Source: an uncultured Pseudomonas sp.
GTDB taxonomy: Bacteria; Pseudomonadota; Gammaproteobacteria; Pseudomonadales; Pseudomonadaceae
Assembly: GCF_913777995.1 (NCBI RefSeq)
Contig: NZ_CAJYVE010000021.1
Span: 1-59,925 of the forward strand
Direction of reading: 5' to 3'
Length of the DNA stretch: 59,925 bases
Shown piece by piece: positions 15,508 through 24,845 of the stretch; position 1 is the stretch's first letter, and every line of letters starts with the position of its first letter. Below the pieces are notes generated by a model that did no database searches, had not been told where the DNA came from, and saw only the letters and a list, made by a program, of their open reading frames with translations. The position numbers were made by a program, and so were the translations under genes.

Positions 15508-17052
15508 TTACCGTGGCATTTCTGGCGAGCAGTTCCACGGCAGCAGGGCTTCATAGTCTACTACTGACGAGGCGTGCGGCAGCCGCTCCAGTACGTGGCG
15601 CAGCCACGTATAAGGCTCCTGGCCGTTGACCTTGGCGGTCTCGACCAGGCTGTAGATCTTCGCGCTGGCATTCGCGCCATTGACGGTGTCGCTGAACAGC
15701 CAGGCCTTGCGCCCGATGACAAACGGTTTGATCGCTCTTTCGGCCGCATTGTTGTCGATGGGCAAGTAACCCGCTTCGACATAGCGTTCCAGCCGGCTCC
15801 AGTTATTCGCCAGATAATGCACTGCCTTACCCAACGCACTCTGTGCTGTCACCTGAGGCAGGGTTTTATCCAGCCAGCTTTTCAGTTGGGCCAGGATCGG
15901 CAGGCTCTGTTCCTGACGACCGATAAACCGTTGTTCATCGCTGACGTCCTTGAGCTCGCGTTCGATGCCGTACAGCTTGTTGATCATCGTCAGCGCGACA
16001 TCGGCCCTTCCGGTTTTACCCTTGGGCTGCACTTTTTGCGCGTCCACGAACTTGCGTCGTGCATGGGCCATGCACGCCAGACGCTCCACACCTGGCTGCA
16101 ACGCCAACGCGTTATAGCCGGCGTAATCGTCGGTCATGACATAACCGCGATAACTTTCCAGCAAGCGCAACGGCACTTCCTGCGCACGGCTGGACGTGTA
16201 ATCAAATAGCACGACTTTTCGATCCGGCGGGCCGCTGGCTTGCACCCACATCCAAGATTGACTGGTCGGGTCTCGATCCGGCTCTTTCAACACCTGGACG
16301 CGGGTTTCATCGCAGTGGATGACCGGACTTTCCAGCAGTCGGTCACGCATCAAATTGATCAGCGGCTGGAAGTGTTCGCTGCACTGGATAATCCAGCAAG
16401 CCAGCGTTTGCCGAGGGATATCGATACCGTGGCGACTCAGCACACTTTCAAACCGATGCAGCGGCAAACCGTCGACATACTTGGTGGTGAGCAGCATGGC
16501 CAATACGCTCGGGCTGGCCATGCTCTTTTCGATCAGTTGCGCAGGTTTGTCAGCCGTCACGGGGGCTGCTTCGCAGCCCCGGCAACCGTAGACCTTGCGG
16601 ATATGTTTGATGACGCGGATCTGCATCGGCACGATGTCCAGTTGCTCGCTGGTCTCTTCGCCGATGGCGTGTCTGCGGCAACCGCACGCACAGGTCAGTT
16701 CGTGTTCGGGCAGTTCGTGGATGACTTCGATACGCGGCAGATCAGCCGACAGGGGCTTGCGTTTGCCACGGCGAGGTGTCGGTGCAACAACTTCTTCATC
16801 AGCGTCACCAACTGAAGGCATCGGCTCGCTTTCAGGCTCATTGAACAAGGCCAGTTGCGGCGTATTGGGCTCAACGGTTTGCTCGGACTTGCGCCCAAAC
16901 AGACGGTCGCGCAACAGCTTGATCTGTTCTTTCAGGTCGACGATGTGGGTCTGATAAGCCTGGGCCGATTCCTCCTGTCGAGTGAGCGCCTCAAGCAGCA
17001 GTTGCTTGAGCAAGACAGGATCATCAGGAAGGTCATCGGGCAGAGAAATCAT
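15508..17052 (-). CDS. tnpC: IS66 transposase TnpC
   Basis: A 514-residue IS66 transposase. The N-terminus has a coiled coil ([20 protein letters not shown]) and the [10 protein letters not shown] motif, then the zinc-binding [12 protein letters not shown] segment and [11 protein letters not shown]; the DDE core includes [34 protein letters not shown] and the C-terminal [14 protein letters not shown] with the catalytic Glu. Full length and uninterrupted, so probably functional. It lies 18 bases after tnpB on the same strand. Confidence 0.97.
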   Translation of the reverse strand: MISLPDDLPDDPVLLKQLLLEALTRQEESAQAYQTHIVDLKEQIKLLRDRLFGRKSEQTVEPNTPQLALFNEPESEPMPSVGDADEEVVAPTPRRGKRKPLSADLPRIEVIHELPEHELTCACGCRRHAIGEETSEQLDIVPMQIRVIKHIRKVYGCRGCEAAPVTADKPAQLIEKSMASPSVLAMLLTTKYVDGLPLHRFESVLSRHGIDIPRQTLACWIIQCSEHFQPLINLMRDRLLESPVIHCDETRVQVLKEPDRDPTSQSWMWVQASGPPDRKVVLFDYTSSRAQEVPLRLLESYRGYVMTDDYAGYNALALQPGVERLACMAHARRKFVDAQKVQPKGKTGRADVALTMINKLYGIERELKDVSDEQRFIGRQEQSLPILAQLKSWLDKTLPQVTAQSALGKAVHYLANNWSRLERYVEAGYLPIDNNAAERAIKPFVIGRKAWLFSDTVNGANASAKIYSLVETAKVNGQEPYTWLRHVLERLPHASSVVDYEALLPWNCSPEMPR

Positions 17053-17070
17053 GGCCCGGATTATACCGGG

Positions 17071-17430
17071 TCATGCCACGTAGCGCGGGGTCAAAACTCG
17101 ATGAGGGCGGTTGCGCCAAAGATCAAAACCGTCGAGCAACCAATTCAGTTCCTGAACGCTGAGGACAATCGCCTCTTCCGTGGCATCGGGCGATGTTTTG
17201 AACCGCTCGGACTCCAGGCGCTTGAGCCAAAGGCAGAAGCCGTTGCGCTCCCAATACAAGATCTTCACTCGATTGCGGGGCTTGTTGAGGAAGACGAAAA
17301 GCACGGGATCGAATACCGCAACTTTTATATCCAGCTCGACCAGCGCAGCAAGGCCGTCGATGGATTTTCGGAAGTCCACGGGCTTGGGGTAGAGATAGAC
17401 TTTTTCGACTTTGGCGTCGGGTCGCATCAT
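17071..17430 (-). CDS. tnpB: IS66 accessory protein TnpB
   Basis: A 119-residue IS66 Orf2 protein with the family signature KVYLYPKPVDFRKSIDGLAA and LFVFLNKPRNRVKILYWERN, ending with the RRLESERF-like segment LKRLESERFKTSP. It is required for transposition in characterised IS66 elements, though its molecular role is not settled. It overlaps nothing and precedes tnpC by 18 bases. Intact. Confidence 0.96.
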   Translation of the reverse strand: MMRPDAKVEKVYLYPKPVDFRKSIDGLAALVELDIKVAVFDPVLFVFLNKPRNRVKILYWERNGFCLWLKRLESERFKTSPDATEEAIVLSVQELNWLLDGFDLWRNRPHRVLTPRYVA

Positions 17431-17691
17431 GAGGTGCTGGCTCCGGAGGGAATCGGGAGCACAGCATCCAAGATCATCTGGCCGCTTTGAATGTGGGGTT
17501 TGTGGAGCGGTTACGTTAGACCAACCGGCGGGCCGGTGAGGTTGAATGCAAAGGGGTGTTCAAGTCCGTCCTCCTTCTGGGGGTTAAGGATGTGCCATGA
17601 CTCTCTGGGACTGAACACGTAGATTTGAGTTACAGAAACTCAAAACAAAGCACAAACCCGCCCCCCCCGTAAACTATCACAACACACAGCT

Positions 17692-20673
17692 CTAGCCCTT
17701 ATAAATTGGAAGTGAAAAGCCATACAACTGAGAGATCTCAGCATACAGCGCCTGCACTTCCAACATGGTTTTATCCAGCTTATCGGCCGCCAATACTAGT
17801 AAGTGCTTTGTCACTGAAAGTCTATTACCTCGCTTATTTTTAACAATAAGCATTAGCAGCTCCTTGTGCTCGCCATCCGCACAGCACTCAGCAATCGCAC
17901 TAAGAGCTCCCCTCCAAACACCCGAGTCTGTTGCCAACAAGTACTTCCTGAATAGTGGAAGATAGTGCGCTCCACGGATTGCCACCAAAGCAGAAAAAAT
18001 AGCCGTCTTAACCTTAGCTCCACCAGCATCTACATAACCCTCAAGAGCATCAGCGATCCTTTCATCGCTCTCACCCTTAAGCACACGAGACAACCAGAAT
18101 ACAGTTTCAACCTCACAGCAGCCTGACTTGAGCAAATCCAGCATCACCCTGACATCTTCGCCAGTCGGCTCCCAAGAAGTATTAGCATGAATCCAGCCAA
18201 TTGCCCACGACAGAGCAAAGTTCACAGCAGGATCCGATGAGAATCGCGACACCAACTCACTACCAAGAACTGGAAAACCTGATAAATCTAGTGTATTGGA
18301 ATATGCAATCTCTGAAATAAACAAAGCGAGACCCGCTAATCTCCGCCCATCTAAATCAGGAAGCTCAAGAATACGCTGCCTAAAGGCCTCTAGCCGCAAA
18401 TCTTGCTGCTTAAAGTCGGGAAGGCGCGCTTCTTCCACCATTGAGAACACACCTCCACAAGCATATCTATATTCGCTTCCTCCGTTAAAAAATCCGCTCA
18501 GAAGGTGGTCAGAAAAATCTGAACCCCAGCGCGACTTGGCAACACTCAGTGAAACATCAATTAACCTTCCGTCATCCCCCGACAACTTGTATTCCTCCAA
18601 AACAACTCCCACATAAGTTTCAAAAACCTCTCGAACAACACTTTCACTAACATTTGGCTCATCAGCCAAACATAGGCACGCCAGCATAGCTCTGGCACGC
18701 TGAGAAGAAAAACTTTCGCCTGATTCTTTTCGCAATATTGCTAGAACAGAATCATCAATCAAATCATCATTACTAGCTGCAACGCACAGCCTCAGAGGCT
18801 CTCGCCAATTCTCTGCCCCTCCAAACTCATCATTGTCATGATCAAGTTCGAAACCCTCGCTAACCTTTCCAGCCAACGGGCGAACCGCATCTATTTGACT
18901 TGAGAATTTAGCACGCCCTCGATAATGCCCCTGCACTATTGCCATACCAGCCAAGTATTCCTGCAGCGTCAAATGGCGAAATTCATATACAGGCACACCT
19001 CGTCCATTATACTTAACAAATCCTGTCTGCATCAGCAAGCCTGTACGACGCTCAAGTAGCGCCAAGAAATCCTCAGGGCTATGCTCTCGCAAAGGGTGAA
19101 CATGAGGAAATTCATCTCTCAACTGTCGTAGAAGTTCAATAGCTTGATCTTCTCTAATTTGTTGAATACCCTCGTCGCACATTGCGTAAGCTAGATACTC
19201 CAACTGGGGCAATGCTTCTCTTGGATCGAGTGCTGCATCAATCGCGCTCCTCCAATTCAATAGAACCTCTACCGCTTTTTCATACAGATCAACACGTCTT
19301 TGAGGAAGCCTACCAATTTTCCTCTTAATCAGCGCCATTGTTGTCAGAAGCATGGGATTACCAGTCAATCGCTCAATTCGGTCACTTGAATGGATATCCC
19401 CAATTAAGCTGTTAGCCGCCTCTAGACACCCTGACCTCTCAGTCAATTCGCACCAACGACGAGCAAACTCATCCTTGTCACTCCGGGTAAGGTCAGCGAC
19501 CGTCAGGTGCTCAAATCCGCACCCAATTTTGTACCCCATCTCCCGATAACCAACTATTCTGGATGTAATAACAACTGGCGCCTTCGGGATTGCATGATGG
19601 ATTTTGGATAGTTGCTCAGCAAAGTTTGACCGTGCAGATGGATCAGCAATTTCATCCAACCCATCAACCAATAGTAGTGCCTCCCCTTTCGCCAATTTAT
19701 CCCTAAGCAATATTTTTAACGGTTCACAGTCATTTTCCGGAATCTCATTTTTTCTAAGACTGTGTAGAAGCATCGAGTCGAGAGTAATCGATGTCGCAGG
19801 CAAATCACGACACCTAACCAATATAGGCAACCACGATTCATCTGGCAGGCTTTCGACATCAGGCATGTCTTTCCAGTCGAATTCAGAGTGCGACCTAAGC
19901 AAGTAAGCAGTTGCAAGCCATCTCAGCAATGTGCTTTTCCCGGACCCGGGATCCCCAAGCACAACTAACCTTTTAACACCACCAAGCCTTTCGCCCAGCG
20001 AAACCAATTTCCGCTCATTGAAGGGAATATCACCCCAAAAGTTCCTCCTTCGCAGACGTTCTATCTCTTCCCACTTGTCTTCGCTAAAATTTTTTACCGA
20101 TGACACTTGGACCTCCATCCGCAAGGCCACATACAGCCTACGCAACTCTAACTCTCGCGATGCCAAATGGCGATCATCTTCAGGAAGATTGGCCAGATCA
20201 ATAATATCACATGCTCGCAAGGCCATTTGACGATAGCTTGCTTCCAAGTCATTATCTATCAGCTTTGACTTTCTAGACGCATCGAGCGGATATTGCGAAA
20301 CAATCGATGCAACTAATCTGTCTAGCGCCGCGTCCGGGTCTCGCCAATAATCCGCAATAGTCTCATCCAACGAGATAGTCTCAACATCTGCATCTTCATC
20401 GACTTGCACAACAAATATGCGAACACCAGGCGTCTTCCGAGCAGCCTCAGCAAGCTTTCTAGTCCATCGAGAGCCCAAAGCTGCGGTGGTTCCGCAAATA
20501 ACTAGAGGCCCACCCTGTCTAAGTAGCTTCGTAGACTGACCCACCACAGACTCTCCAACAAGCAGAGTTCCTTCATGGGTTATGAGATAGCCAGCAGCTC
20601 GAAGTGGAACAGCAATATTTTCGGCCAATCGCTCTTCGTTTTTTCCATGTGCAATTAGAATGTTTGTCCTCAT
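17692..20673 (-). CDS. NACHT-domain NTPase with TIR-like N-terminus (putative bacterial NLR-like defence protein)
   Basis: A 993-residue cytosolic STAND ATPase. Residues 1-125 look like a TIR fold (ILIAHGKNEERLAENI, then GESVVGQSTKLLRQGG, LVICGTTAALGSRW); the position of the TIR catalytic Glu after W70 holds Leu. NACHT core: Walker A GDPGSGKST (240-248), Walker B LLLVDGLDE (333-341), sensor VVITSRIVGY (367-376), TGNP (437-440) and EFRHLTLQEYLAG (564-576). The rest, about 600-993, is helical and repeat-like, the usual position of the ligand-sensing part. Bacterial NACHT proteins of this design protect against phages. Its ATG overlaps the stop of the TIR gene (ATGA), so the two are translationally coupled. 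The gene is clearly more AT-rich than its neighbours and lies beside an IS66 copy, pointing to horizontal acquisition. Confidence 0.92.
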   Translation of the reverse strand: MRTNILIAHGKNEERLAENIAVPLRAAGYLITHEGTLLVGESVVGQSTKLLRQGGPLVICGTTAALGSRWTRKLAEAARKTPGVRIFVVQVDEDADVETISLDETIADYWRDPDAALDRLVASIVSQYPLDASRKSKLIDNDLEASYRQMALRACDIIDLANLPEDDRHLASRELELRRLYVALRMEVQVSSVKNFSEDKWEEIERLRRRNFWGDIPFNERKLVSLGERLGGVKRLVVLGDPGSGKSTLLRWLATAYLLRSHSEFDWKDMPDVESLPDESWLPILVRCRDLPATSITLDSMLLHSLRKNEIPENDCEPLKILLRDKLAKGEALLLVDGLDEIADPSARSNFAEQLSKIHHAIPKAPVVITSRIVGYREMGYKIGCGFEHLTVADLTRSDKDEFARRWCELTERSGCLEAANSLIGDIHSSDRIERLTGNPMLLTTMALIKRKIGRLPQRRVDLYEKAVEVLLNWRSAIDAALDPREALPQLEYLAYAMCDEGIQQIREDQAIELLRQLRDEFPHVHPLREHSPEDFLALLERRTGLLMQTGFVKYNGRGVPVYEFRHLTLQEYLAGMAIVQGHYRGRAKFSSQIDAVRPLAGKVSEGFELDHDNDEFGGAENWREPLRLCVAASNDDLIDDSVLAILRKESGESFSSQRARAMLACLCLADEPNVSESVVREVFETYVGVVLEEYKLSGDDGRLIDVSLSVAKSRWGSDFSDHLLSGFFNGGSEYRYACGGVFSMVEEARLPDFKQQDLRLEAFRQRILELPDLDGRRLAGLALFISEIAYSNTLDLSGFPVLGSELVSRFSSDPAVNFALSWAIGWIHANTSWEPTGEDVRVMLDLLKSGCCEVETVFWLSRVLKGESDERIADALEGYVDAGGAKVKTAIFSALVAIRGAHYLPLFRKYLLATDSGVWRGALSAIAECCADGEHKELLMLIVKNKRGNRLSVTKHLLVLAADKLDKTMLEVQALYAEISQLYGFSLPIYKG

Positions 20674-21053
20674 TTGATAGCCTTTAGCAAATCAGCTACA
20701 CCTCGATCCCAATCTGCCATCAAATCTGCGTACTTAACATCGGCAAGGATTGCAGGCACCTCACCGCCGCTCAAACGCGCAGGCAAGACCTTCACTGGCT
20801 GCCCGCTCAACTGGCGATGCAATGTCGAGTTCCACTCGCGATCAGTCCACTCTGAGCTTTCCAAGCTGGAATAACACAGCACCAAGTACGACATACTGGA
20901 TAGGCCAGAGTTAATTCTCTCAACAATAGAATCGCCCACCCCAATTTCCCATTCATCAAACCACACATCGTGCCCTACCTTACTAATAGCTGCCGCCAGT
21001 TTCTTGACCTTTTCTGAATCAACCTTCCGATGACACAGGAACACACTTGACAT
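20670..21053 (-). CDS. Stand-alone TIR-domain protein
   Basis: A 127-residue protein read from MSSVFLCHRKVDSEKVKKLA, with AAGGAAGAAATC before the ATG; an upstream ATG at 21107 lacks a site. The whole length is one TIR domain: strand VFLCHRK, the BB-loop region DVWFDEWEIGVGDSIVERI, and the strand and helix LVLCYSSLESSEWTDREWN, where E73 occupies the position of the catalytic glutamate of TIR NAD+-consuming enzymes. No other domain, signal peptide or membrane segment. First gene of the two-gene unit with the NACHT protein. By family knowledge TIR effectors deplete NAD+ or make signalling nucleotides; here it is likely the effector released or activated by the NACHT protein. Confidence 0.88.
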   Translation of the reverse strand: MSSVFLCHRKVDSEKVKKLAAAISKVGHDVWFDEWEIGVGDSIVERINSGLSSMSYLVLCYSSLESSEWTDREWNSTLHRQLSGQPVKVLPARLSGGEVPAILADVKYADLMADWDRGVADLLKAIK

Positions 21054-21516
21054 GATTTCTTCCTTGGGCGCGACTACGAAAGCTGTCACTCTACTATCAG
21101 TTACCAATCACCACAATCGTAAATTAGCAAACGCGACCCAATCTTGGCCGCTGCCCATGGAAAATCTGTCCAACTGCAAGGGAAGACTCATGAGAGATGC
21201 TTGCCACACCTTCGCCGTATACCCCCATCGTGATAACGGCGCCTACGGCAACTACCAAACTCCTAATTACACGACCAACACCTAATTGCGCAGGAGCCTA
21301 CGAACATACTCGATGAAATATACTCTTCAACAGCCCCAACCTAAAAATAACAGAGCCCAAATAACTTCCTATATCTTTGAGATCAATAAAACCAACGGAA
21401 ACGGCCAAGCAACTACTCATTACATTGAACAGGGCATCAAATCGCTTTGGCACGCTGCTCCGGCACCGTTCAGTCTTCAAATTTCGCCGTTCTCATCTAT
21501 ACGGCAGTTCACGCAC
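21054..21516. other. AT-rich intergenic region upstream of the TIR/NACHT unit
   Basis: These 463 bases contain no gene I can support; short open frames at 21052-21285 and 21298-21480 lack start signals and family resemblance. The composition stays low in GC until about 21480, where the mqo gene begins with normal composition, so the right boundary of the acquired segment probably lies near 21500. The promoter of the TIR/NACHT unit must lie here. Confidence 0.5.
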
Positions 21517-23163
21517 TCAAGGCCTAAGATCCGGATCCGCATCCTGGTTCCCCTGCCCCAGCGGGTCGATGTCATCGGGGTTGCTCGGGTCCTGGCGCTT
21601 GTCGATGGCCGGCGCCGGGGCCAGTTGCAGTATCTGGTTGGTGTAGGCCCACATCTTTTGCACCTGCTCGGGGTGGTCGTTCAGGTGGGTGCCATACGAG
21701 GGGATGATCTGCCTGATCTTGTCTTGCCACGCCGGGGTGGCAAGGCGTTCCTTGAACACCTTGCCCAGCAGGTCGAGCATGATCGGCGGCGCGGTGGAGG
21801 CACCCGGTGAGGCGCCGAGCAGGCCGGCGATGCTGCGGTCGCCGGAGACCACCACTTCGGTGCCGAGCTTGAGCACCCCGCCCTGCTGTTCGTCCTGCTT
21901 GATGATCTGCACGCGCTGGCCGGCCTGCCAGAGTCGCCAGTCTTCTTTCTTCGCCGTGGGGAAGTAGGTCTGCAAGGCGGCGAAGCGGTCGTCATCGGAC
22001 TGCATCACCTGGCCGATCAGGTATTGCACCAGGTCGAACTCACGCACACCGACACGCACCATCGGCCAGGTGTTGTGCACGCTCATGCTGCCGAACAGGT
22101 CGAGCAGCGAACCCTCCTTGAGGAACTTGGTGGAAAAAGTTGCGAACGGCCCGAAGAGGATCATGCGCTTGCCGTCCAGCACCCGGGTGTCCAGGTGCGG
22201 TACCGACATCGGCGGCGCGCCGGTGGCAGCGATGCCGTAGGCCTTGGCCATGTGCTGGTTGGCGATGGCCGGGTTGTCGGTGACCAGGAACGAGCCACCC
22301 ACCGGGAAACCAGCATAGGCCTTGGCCTCTTCGATGCCGGATTTCTGCAACAGCGGCAAGGCCGCGCCGCCCGCACCGATGAACAGGAATTTCGCGTCGG
22401 TGACGCCACGGCTGCCGTCATCGAGGTTCTTGTATTCCACGTGCCAGGAGCCGTCGTCGTTGCGCGTGATGTCCTGCACCTCGGTGGACAGCCGCAGGTC
22501 GAAATTGGGTCGGCTTTGCAGATAGCGAACGTACTGGCGGGTGATCTCACCGAAGTTCACGTCGGTGCCGATGGGCGTCCAGGTCACGGCCAGCTTCTGG
22601 TTGGGGTCGCGGCCTTGCATCATCAGCGGCACCCACTGGCGAATCTGCGCCGGGTCCTCGGAGTACTGCATGGGGCGGAACAGCGGGCTGGCCTGCAAGG
22701 CCTCGTAGCGCTTCTTGAGGAAGCGGATGTTGTCATCGCCCCACACGAAGCTCATGTGCGGCGTGCTGTTGATGAACGACGGCGGGTTCTGCAGCACGCC
22801 CTGGCGCACCTGCCAGGCCAGGAACTGGCGCGTTATCTGGAACGACTCGTTGATCTCCACGGCCTTGGTGATGTCGATGTGGCCGTCCTTCTCCGGGGTG
22901 TAGTTCAGCTCGGCCAGTGCCGAATGGCCGGTGCCGGCGTTGTTCCACCCGTTGGAGCTTTCCTCGGCGACCTTGTCCAGGCGCTCGACCATCTCCATCG
23001 ACCAACCCGGCTCCAGCTCGTTGAGCCACACCGCCAGGGTCGAACTCATGATCCCGCCACCCACCAGCAGCACATCCACCCGCCTGGTTTCCGCGGCCTG
23101 CGCGCTGAGCACACCACACGCAATGGCGGTGAGTGCCCATTTCAGCTTGCTTGCGTACTTCAT
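21517..23163 (-). CDS. mqo: Malate:quinone oxidoreductase
   Basis: FAD-dependent, membrane-associated enzyme oxidising malate to oxaloacetate with electron transfer to quinone, 548 residues from [30 protein letters not shown] lies before this ATG; the open frame continues upstream but without coding character. The FAD-binding [19 protein letters not shown] begins near residue 29, followed by the family hallmarks [20 protein letters not shown] and [20 protein letters not shown]. The N-terminal hydrophobic stretch resembles a signal peptide, as annotated in one Mqo subgroup of pseudomonads; whether it is cleaved is unknown. The C-terminus is extended and acidic. Confidence 0.96.
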   Translation of the reverse strand: MKYASKLKWALTAIACGVLSAQAAETRRVDVLLVGGGIMSSTLAVWLNELEPGWSMEMVERLDKVAEESSNGWNNAGTGHSALAELNYTPEKDGHIDITKAVEINESFQITRQFLAWQVRQGVLQNPPSFINSTPHMSFVWGDDNIRFLKKRYEALQASPLFRPMQYSEDPAQIRQWVPLMMQGRDPNQKLAVTWTPIGTDVNFGEITRQYVRYLQSRPNFDLRLSTEVQDITRNDDGSWHVEYKNLDDGSRGVTDAKFLFIGAGGAALPLLQKSGIEEAKAYAGFPVGGSFLVTDNPAIANQHMAKAYGIAATGAPPMSVPHLDTRVLDGKRMILFGPFATFSTKFLKEGSLLDLFGSMSVHNTWPMVRVGVREFDLVQYLIGQVMQSDDDRFAALQTYFPTAKKEDWRLWQAGQRVQIIKQDEQQGGVLKLGTEVVVSGDRSIAGLLGASPGASTAPPIMLDLLGKVFKERLATPAWQDKIRQIIPSYGTHLNDHPEQVQKMWAYTNQILQLAPAPAIDKRQDPSNPDDIDPLGQGNQDADPDLRP

Positions 23164-23481
23164 CTCTGCTCCCTCGAGGCCCTGCCCCTTTCTCGCCCAT
23201 GAGGCGAAGCACGGCACGCGCCGTACACTCGCCTGCGCCTGCCCGTACGAGGCCTCGATAGGCTGGCAGTTCAAGGCACCAGCCGAACGGGCATGTGTGC
23301 TTTGGGAGGGTGTCACGGGGCGGCAACGTAGGTGTTGCCGGTATGAGACGGTGGTAAAAGGGGCGGACCAGCAGGCTGGTTGGCGGCAGGCCTCTGGGTG
23401 CAGAAAACAGCAGTTGCTCATCTGTAAAAAAATCAGCCAAGGGTAATTTACTGATTGCCAAGTGGCAGCGATGATTGGCAG
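23164..23481. other. Divergent region between mqo and the phage-type repressor
   Basis: No gene is supported. TGCCA-AG-TGGCA near 23457-23468 is a small palindrome just before the repressor start and could be an autoregulatory site. The stretch 23405-23455 is AT-richer and probably carries the repressor promoter. Confidence 0.35.
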
Positions 23482-24285
23482 ATGGATATAAACATGATCA
23501 GAGTCAAAGCGTTGAGGTCCATCATGGCCGGCGCCACCCAGAAGGATTTCGCGAAGCAGCACGGCCTGGACGCGTCCTATTTGTCCCAGATTCTGAATGG
23601 GCATCGGAATATGGGTGAGAAAGCCGCAGCCACCCTGGAAGAAAAAATTGGCTTGCCTTCTGGGACCCTGGTATCGCCCGCCAGCGAATCCGACGTCGAT
23701 CAGCGGGTCGTTACCCGCTCGACCGCTGCCGAAATAGTCAGGCAGATGTTGATGAAGCACGGCAAGAACCTGACCGCCGATGCCAAGGCGCGCCTGCTGG
23801 CTGCCGCCGATGAGACGAGTATTGGCACTGCGGCTTCGACCATTACCTCCGGTCAGGTCGGCGACGAGATCAGCATTGCGCATTACGATGTGCGTGCGGC
23901 AATGGGTAGCGGTCAAATTCCGGCCGAATACCCTGAAATGTTGCAGGACGTGAAGGTCAGCCTGCGCCATCTCAGAGATATGGGCCTACGATTCGAAGAG
24001 CCCTGGCACCTGAAAATGCTCACGGGATGGGGACAATCCATGGAGCCGACCATCCGTGATCGCGATCCGCTGATCGTGGACGTGACGGTGCGGGAATTCA
24101 TCGGCGACGGGATTTATCTTCTTACTTGGCACGACATGCTCTATGTCAAACGCCTGCAGGTGGCTGATGCCGAGCACTACGAAATGATCTCGGATAACGC
24201 CATGCATAAAGACCGCACGATCAGACGGGAAGAAGTGCATATCCAGGCAAAAGTGTTGTACGTATGGAACGGGCATTTGCTGTAA
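23482..24285 (+). CDS. Phage-type repressor, XRE DNA-binding domain with S24 (LexA-like) peptidase domain
   Basis: About 267 residues from [20 protein letters not shown] at 23494 and TTG at 23455 are alternatives and none has a strong ribosome-binding site. The helix-turn-helix is [20 protein letters not shown] with [12 protein letters not shown]. The C-terminal domain carries the S24 serine in [14 protein letters not shown] and the lysine in DMLYVKRLQ, the Ser-Lys dyad of LexA/CI proteins that self-cleave under RecA. In Pseudomonas such proteins control prophages and pyocins (PrtR type). It may act on the twin sites at 24616-24656 ahead of the DUF1566 cassette. No integrase or structural phage gene is in the window. 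Confidence 0.88.
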   Translation: MDINMIRVKALRSIMAGATQKDFAKQHGLDASYLSQILNGHRNMGEKAAATLEEKIGLPSGTLVSPASESDVDQRVVTRSTAAEIVRQMLMKHGKNLTADAKARLLAAADETSIGTAASTITSGQVGDEISIAHYDVRAAMGSGQIPAEYPEMLQDVKVSLRHLRDMGLRFEEPWHLKMLTGWGQSMEPTIRDRDPLIVDVTVREFIGDGIYLLTWHDMLYVKRLQVADAEHYEMISDNAMHKDRTIRREEVHIQAKVLYVWNGHLL

Positions 24286-24743
24286 GCGGTTAGGACGATA
24301 CAGACGCCTTCCGGTAAAGCACCAACTCTGAAAGCTTTTCGCAGCCCCTGCAAGGATGGCGCCTGCGCACGGGGCTGTAGTACGTCAGGATGTTGTTCCA
24401 GTGCCTCTACCCCTTTGACTCGTTGCTCTCTCCGAACACCCCTCACCCATCACGGCTGCGAAAGACGACAGTCGCACAGCCCGTCTCGACTCTCCCCCCC
24501 ACCCACGACGTTTCTGAATCGCAACCCAGTCCCTGGTTCAGGACCGGACGCCAGCGCTGCGTCGAGCGCCCATTCATCATTTGTGAGATTCGGAACATTC
24601 CCGCAATCGCAATGAAATTTAGCATTAGCTATTGATTGATAATTTAGCCTTTGCTAATTTTCCATCTGTCGCAGCGCAACACTGGCTGCGAGGGGCCAAG
24701 GCCCGCGACCGGTGATACCGCCAAACAACGAGGAGCCAGCGGC
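24286..24743. other. Intergenic region before the DUF1566 cassette
   Basis: 458 bases without a supported gene. The first 300 bases are unremarkable. The last part, from about 24595, is AT-rich and contains the twin operator-like sites and promoter described separately. Confidence 0.5.
24616..24656 (+). promoter_or_regulatory. Twin TAGC-N4-GCTA operator-like sites around a promoter
   Basis: AATTTAGCATTAGCTA (24616-24631) and AATTTAGCCTTTGCTA (24641-24656) are direct repeats with 14 of 16 identities, offset by 25 bases, each containing the dyad TAGC-N4-GCTA (second copy imperfect at the flank). Between and over them lies a plausible promoter: TTGATT (24632-24637), 17 bases, TAATTT (24655-24660). 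The geometry is that of a repressor-controlled promoter directed at the genes at 24744 and 24842. The S24 repressor upstream is the obvious candidate; this is inference. Confidence 0.55.
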
Positions 24744-24845
24744 ATGGACCGCTGGTTGAAGGCTCTCTCGAAACGGAATTACCACTTCACTGGCTGGCCT
24801 TCATGCGAGGGCCAGAGGAAAAACCAAACTGGAGAAACCACATGA
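24744..24845 (+). CDS. 33-residue leader ORF coupled to the DUF1566 gene
   Basis: Starts MDRWLKALSKRNYHFTGWPS after GAGGAG (24730-24735) and ends with TGA overlapping the ATG of the next gene (ATGA, 24842-24845). The good ribosome-binding site and the stop/start overlap argue for translation and coupling. The peptide is basic with no recognised family; it could be a functional micro-protein or only a coupling leader. Confidence 0.5.
   Translation: MDRWLKALSKRNYHFTGWPSCEGQRKNQTGETT

Larger units (their letters stand above)
15463..17514 (-). mobile_element. IS66-family insertion sequence, no tnpA
   Basis: About 2.05 kb bounded by terminal inverted repeats: 15463-15484 starting GTATGCGATCCACAAAACCC and, on the other strand, 17514-17493 starting GTAACCGCTCCACAAACCCC, identical at 18 of 22 positions. 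It contains tnpB and tnpC. Only about 60 bases separate the tnpB start from the right end, so the tnpA found in many IS66 members is absent. IS66 elements normally leave an 8-bp target duplication; the flanks here (GTTTGGGG and GTTAGACC) do not match. Confidence 0.9.

Noticed and set aside
17545-17575. T-arm-like GTTCAAGTCC near the IS66 right end, as a tRNA remnant and attachment site
   Set aside because: No acceptor stem, CCA end or other tRNA arms can be fitted around it, and no repeated copy at the other end of the island was seen.
21298-21480. 60-codon minus-strand frame upstream of the TIR gene
   Set aside because: Has a hydrophobic middle but no convincing ribosome-binding site and no recognisable homology; too short to support as a third gene of the TIR/NACHT unit.
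23164-23970. N-terminal extension of the mqo frame
   Set aside because: The open frame continues about 270 codons upstream but overlaps the repressor gene on the other strand. The MKYASKLKW start has a good ribosome-binding site and gives the normal Mqo length.
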